A stretch of 5,418 nt of DNA from Treponema sp. GTDB lineage: Bacteria; Spirochaetota; Spirochaetia; Treponematales; Breznakiellaceae. The notes under the pieces were generated by a model, which ran no database searches, was not told the origin of the DNA, and worked only from the letters and a program-made list of their open reading frames with translations. A program made the position numbers and the translations under genes. Shown in pieces: positions 1-5,344 of this stretch. Position 1 is the first letter of the stretch; every line of letters starts with the position of its first letter. The stretch spans positions 1 to 5,418 of the forward strand of contig JAIRUY010000159.1 of the NCBI GenBank assembly GCA_031254175.1, given 5' to 3'.

Positions 1-675
1 TTGTTTTTTTTCTTCAAGCAGAATTCGCAAAGACATTCTGAATTGCCTGTTTTTTTCATTAAATTCAAAAGGAAGCACAATCCAGCGTTGACCGTTTTTC
101 CCGGGCAGTCTGTTTAAAATGGAAAGCAGGGGATCTTTTTCTGCATCTTCCAGCGCTATTTTTTCAAGGTTGGAACTATTTATGGAGCCGGACTTTGACA
201 GAATATTGTCATCATTTTGTTGATTTTGCCTGTTGTTATGCTGTTTATTTTGCCCGCCGGAATTCTGCCGTTCCCGCCATTTGGGATCGACAGCCTCAGC
301 ATACAATTCAAGCCCTTTTTGATGAAGTTCCACTCCTTTGCTTTCTGCGGCAGCAGCGGCCATTGAAAGTGTAGTTCTCTCTTCTGCGGTTTGCGCAGTT
401 GGATGCGCAAAAACCTGACGGCGGATATCAAGTAATACTTCTTTTTTTATCGGCAGGGAAAAAAATCGCACGAATGAAACAATGGAAGAAGAAAGTTTAT
501 CCGCCGGAAGTCCTGCCGCGGCAATTAATGAAGATACGAAAGTTTTTGGCAGTGCCGCAGATGCCTTTGCTGATTTTGTTGCACCGGATGATTCTTTTAC
601 CGCCATAGGATGCGTATTTTTAGAAAGCAATTCAGGCTTGCCGGCAGGTATACCGGAAGTTTTGTGTAATTGCAA
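1..675 (-). CDS. FliK-like/hypothetical spirochaete protein, C-terminus cut by window edge
   Basis: The frame is open from the stop of the kinase gene to the left edge, giving 225 residues without a stop. I place the start at TTG 675-673, 3 nt after the kinase stop, with GGGAG at 692-688 upstream (a long 12-nt spacer). The first in-frame ATG (606-604, residue 24) has no Shine-Dalgarno sequence. A helical N-terminal part (residues about 42-90) contains an AAAGLPADKLSSSIVSF block. A Gln/Asn-rich low-complexity linker spans residues about 137-157. A new domain then begins with WIVLPFEF (198-205) and a basic/hydrophobic SLRILLEE stretch. Helical N-part, polar linker and beta-rich C-part recall flagellar hook-length-control proteins (FliK) and the FliK-like YlqG proteins. 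This is resemblance only, and no catalytic motif is seen. It is the last visible gene of the murC unit and is probably translationally coupled to the kinase gene. It could equally be an uncharacterised cytoplasmic protein. Confidence 0.72.
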   Translation of the reverse strand, partial: MQLHKTSGIPAGKPELLSKNTHPMAVKESSGATKSAKASAALPKTFVSSLIAAAGLPADKLSSSIVSFVRFFSLPIKKEVLLDIRRQVFAHPTAQTAEERTTLSMAAAAAESKGVELHQKGLELYAEAVDPKWRERQNSGGQNKQHNNRQNQQNDDNILSKSGSINSSNLEKIALEDAEKDPLLSILNRLPGKNGQRWIVLPFEFNEKNRQFRMSLRILLEEKKQ

Positions 676-678
676 GGT

Positions 679-1209
679 TTATTCGATCTCCCGCGCTTTT
701 GTTATTACCATGGCGGCAATTTCATGCGGTGAAAGATTATCAGTATCAATAATTAAATCCGCGAAGCTGTATTTATCGGTATCAATATTATAAATACGCA
801 GATAGCGGCAATGATCCTGCTTGTCCCTTTCCGCAGTATACGCGGCAACTTCTTCAATTGTTCCGCCTTCTCTGTTTGCAATGCGTCCGGCTCTTGTGTT
901 TGCCTTTGCTTCCAGGTAAACTTTCAAGTCAGCTTCTTCAAGCATCCAGATTGCAAGACGCGAACCAAGTACACAGCCGCCTTCTTTGCGGGCAAGTTCC
1001 ACCTGCCTTGAATCTACTTCTTTATCTACGGAATCATCCGCCGCGGCAAGTTTAAGTACCTCTGTTAAACTAAGATTGCGTTCCGCGGCAATTGAGCGGA
1101 ATGTAAAATTGATAAACCGCAAACCAAGGATGTCAGAAATCATTCTGCTGATTGTTGTGTTTCCGCAGCCGCTTCTTCCTGAAATGGCGATCTTGATATC
1201 TTTTTTCAC
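679..1209 (-). CDS. cmk: Cytidylate kinase-like protein (archaeal-type CMP kinase family)
   Basis: 176 residues, starting at GTG 1209-1207 behind a good AGGAG, and ending in TAA. The protein matches the short archaeal-type CMP kinase pattern: P-loop GRSGCGNT at residues 11-18, a VDKEVDSRQVELA block at 61-73, the LGSRLAIWM strand at 81-89, and a lid/helix region with ERDKQDHCRYLRIYNID at about 127-143. Its about 176-residue length fits that family rather than the about 220-residue E. coli-type Cmk. Members transfer phosphate from ATP to CMP or dCMP in the cytoplasm, feeding CTP and dCTP synthesis. The odd feature is Asn17 where the Walker A lysine normally sits, so activity and substrate are uncertain; I recall similar GCGNT loops in treponemal homologues but cannot check this here. 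It lies downstream of yicC, the place taken by guanylate kinase (gmk) in many bacteria, but the sequence is CMP-kinase-like, not Gmk-like. Family call firm, symbol tentative. Confidence 0.85.
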   Translation of the reverse strand: MKKDIKIAISGRSGCGNTTISRMISDILGLRFINFTFRSIAAERNLSLTEVLKLAAADDSVDKEVDSRQVELARKEGGCVLGSRLAIWMLEEADLKVYLEAKANTRAGRIANREGGTIEEVAAYTAERDKQDHCRYLRIYNIDTDKYSFADLIIDTDNLSPHEIAAMVITKAREIE

Positions 1210-1218
1210 CGGCTTCTT

Positions 1219-1223
1219 CTCCT
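1219..1223 (-). promoter_or_regulatory. Ribosome binding site of the cytidylate kinase-like gene
   Basis: AGGAG on the minus strand, 9 nt before GTG 1209-1207. It supports the GTG start, which puts the P-loop at residue 11 as expected for this family. The kinase gene therefore has its own ribosome entry site and need not depend on translation of yicC, 86 nt upstream. Confidence 0.75.
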
Positions 1224-1249
1224 GTTACTAAAAGTCAGGTTTAACGGAA

Positions 1250-1294
1250 GTTGTTCAGAAACAATGTATCTTCGATTTACAGTTTCCGAACAAC
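1250..1294 (-). other. Intercistronic stem-loop between yicC and the kinase gene
   Basis: The two 13-nt arms are 1250-1262 and 1282-1294. In the minus-strand transcript they pair along their full length with a single G-U wobble; in a plus-strand transcript the same position would be an A-C mismatch. Inside, a TGTA/TACA pair can add 4 bp after a 2-nt bulge, leaving a 9-nt loop. The hairpin starts 1 nt after the TAG stop of yicC. No T-run follows it on the minus strand (the next bases are TTCCGTTAA), so it is not a canonical intrinsic terminator. It may be a processing or stabilising structure, a partial terminator or a protein-binding site. Confidence 0.6.
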
Positions 1295-1295
1295 T

Positions 1296-2162
1296 CTATT
1301 CAACATTTCGCAGCTGTTCTCTGATGTTTTCCAGAGTTTCCTTCATTTTTACAACTTCACGGCTAACTTCAACAACTGCGCTCTTGGAACCAATTGTGTT
1401 TATTTCCCTGTTTAATTCCTGACACAAAAAGTCCAGTTTTTTTCCCGGCCTTGGATTTTTCTCTGTCTCCGCCCTGAACTCGCTCAGATGCGAATTAAGA
1501 CGGGCAATTTCCTCAGCTATTGTATATTTTAACAGCAAAGACGCGGTTTCCGCCAGAACCCTGTTTTCATCAATCTGATTACCAAGCAATTCGGCAAAAC
1601 GTGTTTTTATGTTTTCTTTTATGTTTTGTTCAATTACAGAAGCAAATGAAGAAACAGTTTTTAAGGAAGTTTCAATCTTTTCAAGATTCGCAAGTATATC
1701 CCGTTCTGTGTTTTTTCCCTCTCGTTCCCGGTCAGCGCAGAGAGCTTTTACCGCTTCCTGCAGGATTGGTTCTATTTCCTTCCAGTGGCGTTCATCATCC
1801 CGGTTTTTTTCCGTTTCCAAAACGCCGTCCAGTCCCAGCAGTATTTCAAGACCGGGTTTTTCCTCAATTCCAAGATCGCCGGCAAGGACATTAATCGCGT
1901 CATAATAAGCTTTCGCCGCATTTTTGTTTACGATGATTTTAACAGGTACATTAAACTCACGCACTCTGATAAAAACTTCAACCTTTCCCCTGCCGCAGAC
2001 AGGAGCGATGATATTCCTGATTTTCATTTCCAGTGCGGAAAGCCATGAAGGAAGATTTACGTATATATCCAAATAACGGTTGTTGCAGCTTTTTATTTCT
2101 ACTGAAACCGATAGGTTTTGTTCTGCCTTTTCACGGTATGCGTAACCTGTCATGCTAACCAT
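1296..2162 (-). CDS. yicC: YicC/YloC family endoribonuclease
   Basis: 288 residues from ATG 2162-2160. I chose this start because it gives MVSMTGYA, matching the family's MxxSMTGF/Y N-terminus; the frame stays open upstream but only inside murC. The N-terminal domain shows VEIKSCNNRYLDI (21-33), an LPSWLSALE block (37-45) and RGKVEV (58-63), all family hallmarks. The middle (about 140-215) is predicted helical. The C-terminal DUF1732 part carries LDFLCQELNREINTIGSKS (243-261), the most conserved block, with acidic residues thought to serve in catalysis. Length agrees with the usual 287-293 residues. B. subtilis YloC and E. coli YicC are reported as endoribonucleases involved in RNA turnover; the cellular target here is unknown. 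The gene overlaps the end of murC by 8 nt, so its translation is probably coupled to murC, with only a weak GAGAG upstream of the ATG. A strong stem-loop follows its stop codon. Confidence 0.93.
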   Translation of the reverse strand: MVSMTGYAYREKAEQNLSVSVEIKSCNNRYLDIYVNLPSWLSALEMKIRNIIAPVCGRGKVEVFIRVREFNVPVKIIVNKNAAKAYYDAINVLAGDLGIEEKPGLEILLGLDGVLETEKNRDDERHWKEIEPILQEAVKALCADREREGKNTERDILANLEKIETSLKTVSSFASVIEQNIKENIKTRFAELLGNQIDENRVLAETASLLLKYTIAEEIARLNSHLSEFRAETEKNPRPGKKLDFLCQELNREINTIGSKSAVVEVSREVVKMKETLENIREQLRNVE

Positions 2163-3651
2163 GATGTTCTCTCTGTTTGTCAATTGACTTAAAGTGGGCA
2201 AAAAGTTTTTTGCCGAGTGTCCAGTTGTTTCCGGCGCCAAGTGTAATAAAAATGTCCGAGCTTTTTAATAATTCGCACAGTTTTGAAAAAGCTTCGTCCG
2301 GCTCATCATAATAAAATGTTTCTCCGCTTCTTGACGCAGCGGCTTTTTCGAAAAGTTTCTCCCCGTCAATGCCGCTTGAGTTATTCTCACGCGCTGAAGC
2401 GTAAATTTTGTGCAGGAAGAGAATGTCAGCGCCGTCCAGTGCGGATACAAAATCATCAAGAAGGGCGGCTGTACGGGAGTATGTATGCGACATAAAACTG
2501 ACAATCAACCGGCGCGACGGATAAAAACTTTTAATGCCGTCCAGCGTTGTTTTTATGGCGGCAGGATGATGTCCGTAATCGTCCATAAAAGTTATTCCCC
2601 CCGTCTCTCCGATAATTTCACTGCGCCGTTTTGTGCCCTTAAAATTTAAAAGAGCGTTTTTTATAGCTTCGATTTTTTCTTTGCCCAGGGCGTTTTTTTC
2701 TGCTGCCCCAAATTCTTCCTTTACCAATGATATGGTAAGCGCAATTGCGGCGGAGACATTCAAAGCCTGGTGGCGGCCGGGAATCGAAATTTTTAAGACA
2801 TCAGGGATTCCGGCAAGGGTAAAAACAGCCCCTGTGTCTTCGACAGCGTATGAAGTTATCGAATAATCACCGGCAGCGGTAAAACCGTAGGGAGTTAATT
2901 CTATTCCCCTGTTTTCGTTTTTTATAATGTTCGCAACCTCTGCGGCGCCCGGATCATCGGCGCAATAAATAAGCTGTCCTCCCTCCGGCAGAAGGCGGCA
3001 GTATTCAACAAAAGCGCTGCGGATTGCTTCATAATCTGTAAAGTAGTCCTGATGATCCCACTCTACAGAAGTAAGAATTATTCGCTTTGGGAAAAATGAC
3101 AGAAAATGTTTACGGTATTCGCAAGTTTCAGCGATAAAGTATTTGTCTCCTAAAACAAGGGTTGCCCTTCCGCCGAAGTTTACAGCGGCGCTGCCTGTAA
3201 GAATCTGAGCAGGCAAACCGGCGGCGCGCGCCAATACTCCGCAAATCGCTGTTGTCGTCGTTTTTCCATGAACACCGCAAACGCCGGTAGAATCAAACCT
3301 TGCAGACCAGAGACCAAGAGCGTCGGTATATTTGAGGATAGGGATGTTAAGCTCAAGCGCACGGGCAAGTTCAGAGTTTGAGTCGGGGCTGTAAGCGGCG
3401 GAATGTATAACAAGATCAATATTTTTGTTAATGCGTGTCGCGTCAAATATTTCATAATAGGGAATTTTTAACTTTTTAAGAATCTTGTCTGTGTAAAAAA
3501 CCTCATACGTGTCACTGCCGGAAATTTTATAACCGGCAGTGTGCATCAGTTCTGCCAGAGCGCAAACGCCGGTTCCTTTTATTCCGACAAAATAAACCGT
3601 TCCTCCAACGGATGGAAAAATTTCCTGCTGAATGACATCTTCAATTCCCAT
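2155..3651 (-). CDS. murC: UDP-N-acetylmuramate--L-alanine ligase
   Basis: 498 residues, ATG to TAG. MurC adds L-alanine to UDP-MurNAc using ATP, the first step of stem-peptide assembly in the cytoplasm. Domain 1 (about 15-115) is a UDP-binding Rossmann-like fold with VGIKGTG (22-28) and SGSD (44-47). Domain 2 has the ATP P-loop GVHGKTTTT (126-134, Lys130) and the metal-site region AETCEY (174-179), with WDH (198-200). A PGRHQALN block (291-298) precedes the C-terminal domain, which has DDYGHHP (357-363), the MurC form rather than the DDFAHHP of Mpl, then FMSHTYSRT (386-394... SHTYSRT ending at 394) and GAGNN (472-476). Compared with textbook MurC, the EADESD block reads ETCEYR and GAGDI reads GAGNN. 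Mpl and a MurC-like paralogue are the alternatives, but YGHHP and HTYSRT favour MurC. It is the first gene of the minus-strand unit, with AAGG at 3667-3664 as a rather distant ribosome site. Confidence 0.9.
   Translation of the reverse strand: MGIEDVIQQEIFPSVGGTVYFVGIKGTGVCALAELMHTAGYKISGSDTYEVFYTDKILKKLKIPYYEIFDATRINKNIDLVIHSAAYSPDSNSELARALELNIPILKYTDALGLWSARFDSTGVCGVHGKTTTTAICGVLARAAGLPAQILTGSAAVNFGGRATLVLGDKYFIAETCEYRKHFLSFFPKRIILTSVEWDHQDYFTDYEAIRSAFVEYCRLLPEGGQLIYCADDPGAAEVANIIKNENRGIELTPYGFTAAGDYSITSYAVEDTGAVFTLAGIPDVLKISIPGRHQALNVSAAIALTISLVKEEFGAAEKNALGKEKIEAIKNALLNFKGTKRRSEIIGETGGITFMDDYGHHPAAIKTTLDGIKSFYPSRRLIVSFMSHTYSRTAALLDDFVSALDGADILFLHKIYASARENNSSGIDGEKLFEKAAASRSGETFYYDEPDEAFSKLCELLKSSDIFITLGAGNNWTLGKKLFAHFKSIDKQREHHG
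3513..3541. repeat. Perfect 9-bp inverted repeat inside murC
   Basis: Arms 3513-3521 and 3533-3541 are perfectly complementary, with an 11-nt A/T-rich loop. It lies in the 5' part of murC, over the codons for AGYKISGSDT (residues about 38-47), about 110-140 nt after the start codon. Seven of the nine pairs in each arm are not forced by the A/T-rich loop, giving a GC-rich stem. No T-run follows on either strand. It may be chance, since the SGSD motif constrains one arm. Confidence 0.45.
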
Positions 3652-3684
3652 AACTAATTGTTACCTTAAACTTGAGCTTTTTCA

Positions 3685-3712
3685 AGTATACATTTACTTC
3701 AAACATTGATAA
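3685..3712 (-). promoter_or_regulatory. Candidate promoter for the murC unit
   Basis: On the minus strand, TTATCA (3712-3707) as -35, a 16-bp spacer, and TATACT (3690-3685) as -10 (5 of 6 matches to the sigma-70 consensus). It predicts transcription starting near 3678 with a leader of about 27 nt containing the AAGG ribosome site. A short 5-bp inverted repeat (3671-3675 with 3682-3686) lies at the predicted start. The -35 is only a moderate match. Confidence 0.4.
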
Positions 3713-3715
3713 AAT
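3687..3715 (+). promoter_or_regulatory. Candidate promoter for the plus-strand pseudouridine synthase gene
   Basis: TATACA (3687-3692) as -35, a 17-bp spacer, and TAAAAT (3710-3715) as -10. Transcription would start near 3722, leaving a leader of about 15 nt with no recognisable Shine-Dalgarno sequence. The elements overlap the oppositely directed murC promoter, so the two polymerases could not bind at once. The A/T-rich sequence makes a chance match possible. Confidence 0.32.
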
Positions 3716-3736
3716 TCCTTAATACGAATAAATTAT

Positions 3737-4459
3737 ATGAAAATAAAACCCTATGTTCTTGAAGAAACCAGTGATTTTGCGGTGGTTTTTAAGCCATCAG
3801 GAATGCACAGCGTTCCTCTCAAGCCAAAAAGCGGCAGCACGCTGTTGGAATGGTATGCGCTTGCTTATCCTGAAGCAGAGATAATGCACCGCCTTGATTG
3901 CGAGACACATGGGCTTGTGCTTTTTTCGAAAAACGCCGATAGCTTTGATTTTTTCAAAGAAATGCAGGATAACGGGAAATTTATCAAAGAATATTCCGCT
4001 GTTTGTAAAAACAGCGTTTTTGCTTCTTTGGACGATTGTATTACGGCCGCCGGCTTTCCACCGTCTCCGGTTTTTTCCGGCTTGAGTCCTTCGTCAGATA
4101 ACCCGTTTGTCGTTGAAAGTTTTTTCCGTCCGTTTGGTCCGGGCAGAAAACAGGTTCGTCCTGTAATTGATGACGGAAAAAAACACCATGAAACAGCGAA
4201 AGACAAAGGCGGGACATATAAAACCGAAATAATCATGATAAATGACAATGTTTTTTTTGCAAGATTAAGGCGTGGTTTTCGTCATCAAATACGCTGTCAT
4301 CTTTGCTGGATTGGCTGTCCGATACTGGGCGATTCTTTGTATGCTCGGCAGGATTCCTGTGAATCAGGCCAAACTCTTGCTCTCCGTGCCCATGCGCTGT
4401 TTTTCCCTGACCCATCAACCGGTGAACAGCGGGAATACAGAATCGAGCCGCTCCATTAG
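3737..4459 (+). CDS. RluA-family RNA pseudouridine synthase, short form without S4 domain
   Basis: 240 residues, ATG to TAG. The enzyme would isomerise uridine to pseudouridine in rRNA or tRNA; which site cannot be told from sequence. The N-terminal FAVVFKPSGMHSVP (14-27) matches the family's early V-x-K-P-x-G-M strand. The catalytic motif is HRLDCETHGL (51-60), with Asp54 the expected catalytic aspartate; His58 stands where Ser is usual. The second conserved block is RHQIRCHL with GCPILGD (182-199). Between them a Pro/Ser/Gly-rich stretch (about 106-150) is unlike the compact RluA core. There is no N-terminal S4 domain, unlike the neighbouring minus-strand paralogue. The ATG has no clear ribosome site, so translation may be leaderless-like or weak. 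Its last 45 bp overlap the end of the convergent paralogue. A terminator-like hairpin lies inside the gene at 3997-4021, and an 8-T run at 4251-4258 is a possible slippage site. Confidence 0.87.
   Translation: MKIKPYVLEETSDFAVVFKPSGMHSVPLKPKSGSTLLEWYALAYPEAEIMHRLDCETHGLVLFSKNADSFDFFKEMQDNGKFIKEYSAVCKNSVFASLDDCITAAGFPPSPVFSGLSPSSDNPFVVESFFRPFGPGRKQVRPVIDDGKKHHETAKDKGGTYKTEIIMINDNVFFARLRRGFRHQIRCHLCWIGCPILGDSLYARQDSCESGQTLALRAHALFFPDPSTGEQREYRIEPLH
3997..4021 (+). terminator. Intrinsic-terminator-like hairpin within the pseudouridine synthase gene
   Basis: CGCTGTTT (3997-4004) and AAACAGCG (4009-4016) form a perfect 8-bp stem closed by a GTAA (GNRA-type) tetraloop. Five Ts follow directly (4017-4021), then a T-rich GCTTCTTT. 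The shape is that of a Rho-independent terminator in the plus direction only, but it sits in codons about 87-95 of an intact reading frame. During translation the ribosome would be expected to mask it, so any effect would need uncoupled transcription. The stem has only three G-C pairs at the base plus one inside, so it is modest in strength. Confidence 0.35.
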
Positions 4460-5344
4460 TTGATTAAACCGTTCCGGCATGGGAGATGAAAAAACACGCG
4501 GCACAGTTTCTCCCGGCAGTGTTATTTCAAGACTTTTTGAATGAAGCATAAGACTTGCGTTTGGGAAATACCTGTCTTCGTAGCCGTAGACGGGATCTCC
4601 AAGAATGGGACATCCAATGTAACGCATAGAAACGCGAAGCTGATGGGTACGTCCTGTTTTTGGACGCAGAAGAACAAGCGAGTAGTTTTTCCAGTTTTTA
4701 ATTACTTTGTAAAAAGTAAGGGAGGTTTTTCCTTTGGAAGAAACCGTAAAACGTTTGCGGTCTTTTTGATCTCTTGCAATAAAAATTTCTATGCGCCCTT
4801 TTGTTTCTTTTGGAACACCGCATGTAACCGCGACATAGGTTTTTCTTGCTTTGCGTGTCTTAAATTGCTGCGCAAGAAAAGCATGAGCCTCTTCATTATA
4901 GGCGGCAATTATGATTCCGGATGTATCCTTGTCAAGGCGGTGTACAATTCCGGGACGTAATCCTGTTAAGCCGCCGGTTCCTTTTTCGTAACTTCTGAAA
5001 CAAAGGGCATTTGCCAGAGTGCCCTGTCTGTTGCCTGCCCCAGGATGTACAACCATTCCCTGAGCCTTGTTTATTACAATACATCTTTCGTCTTCATAAA
5101 TAATTTCTAGGGGTATATCCTGAGGAATTATATTTTCCGGCAGACTTTCATCCCAAAACAATTCAAGGCTGTCCCCGTATTTAACAAACCGGGAAAGTTT
5201 AACATCTTTTCCGTTTATTTTTGCTTTCAGGTTTCTTGCTTTGATTTGGGAACGGGAGAGCAGCCTCAAATTTTCTGATATAAAACGATCCAGACGCAGC
5301 GGAGCCGGAATTTGTTCTTTTATAACGAGGGAAAGATTCGGCAT
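4415..5344 (-). CDS. rluD: RluD-type 23S rRNA pseudouridine synthase (S4 domain plus RluA catalytic domain)
   Basis: 309 residues, ATG to TGA, the usual length of RluD/RluC-type enzymes. An N-terminal S4 RNA-binding domain spans about residues 16-64 (LRLDRFISE, SRSQIKARN, INGKDVK, GDSLEL). The catalytic domain begins with IIYEDERCIVINKAQGMVVHPG (81-102), and the active-site motif is HRLDKDTSG (135-143), with Asp138 the catalytic aspartate. The third block is GRTHQLRV plus IGCPILGDPVYG (231-254). E. coli RluD modifies U1911, U1915 and U1917 in helix 69 of 23S rRNA and RluC other sites; I use rluD for the domain order and closest feel, not as a proven site assignment. The start overlaps the upstream gene by one base (TAATG) with AGGA just before it, so translation is probably coupled. 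The 3' end overlaps the convergent paralogue by 45 bp. Confidence 0.9.
   Translation of the reverse strand: MPNLSLVIKEQIPAPLRLDRFISENLRLLSRSQIKARNLKAKINGKDVKLSRFVKYGDSLELFWDESLPENIIPQDIPLEIIYEDERCIVINKAQGMVVHPGAGNRQGTLANALCFRSYEKGTGGLTGLRPGIVHRLDKDTSGIIIAAYNEEAHAFLAQQFKTRKARKTYVAVTCGVPKETKGRIEIFIARDQKDRKRFTVSSKGKTSLTFYKVIKNWKNYSLVLLRPKTGRTHQLRVSMRYIGCPILGDPVYGYEDRYFPNASLMLHSKSLEITLPGETVPRVFSSPMPERFNQLMERLDSVFPLFTG

Noticed and set aside
180..431. Open frame of 83 codons on the minus strand
   Set aside because: It lies in another frame within the FliK-like gene, which has a longer open frame with more natural composition.
2197..2214. Short inverted repeat with A-run and T-run near the 3' end of murC, resembling a terminator
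   Set aside because: The complementarity is mainly an A-run against a T-run, over GKKLF codons, with only three G-C pairs and no clear T-tract beyond; yicC starts right after it in an overlapping arrangement, so termination here makes little sense.
2163..2240. N-terminal extension of the yicC reading frame by 26 residues
   Set aside because: It lies inside murC, has no family similarity, and the internal ATG gives the conserved MVSMTGYA N-terminus.
3671..3686. 5-bp inverted repeat (CTTGA/TCAAG) upstream of murC as an operator
   Set aside because: Too short to support on its own; noted with the promoter only.
4251..4258. Run of eight Ts in the short pseudouridine synthase gene, possible phase-variation tract
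   Set aside because: Similar A/T runs occur throughout the window, the gene is a housekeeping-type enzyme and the frame is intact; no evidence of switching.
4481..4514. Possible 6-bp hairpin (GGGAGA/TCTCCC) downstream of the plus-strand gene
   Set aside because: The loop is 22 nt, there is no T-run, and it lies in the rluD coding sequence; not strong enough to call a terminator.
4541..4960. 139-codon plus-strand open frame opposite rluD
   Set aside because: It is antisense to a gene with clear S4 and catalytic motifs, has no recognisable motif and no ribosome site of note.
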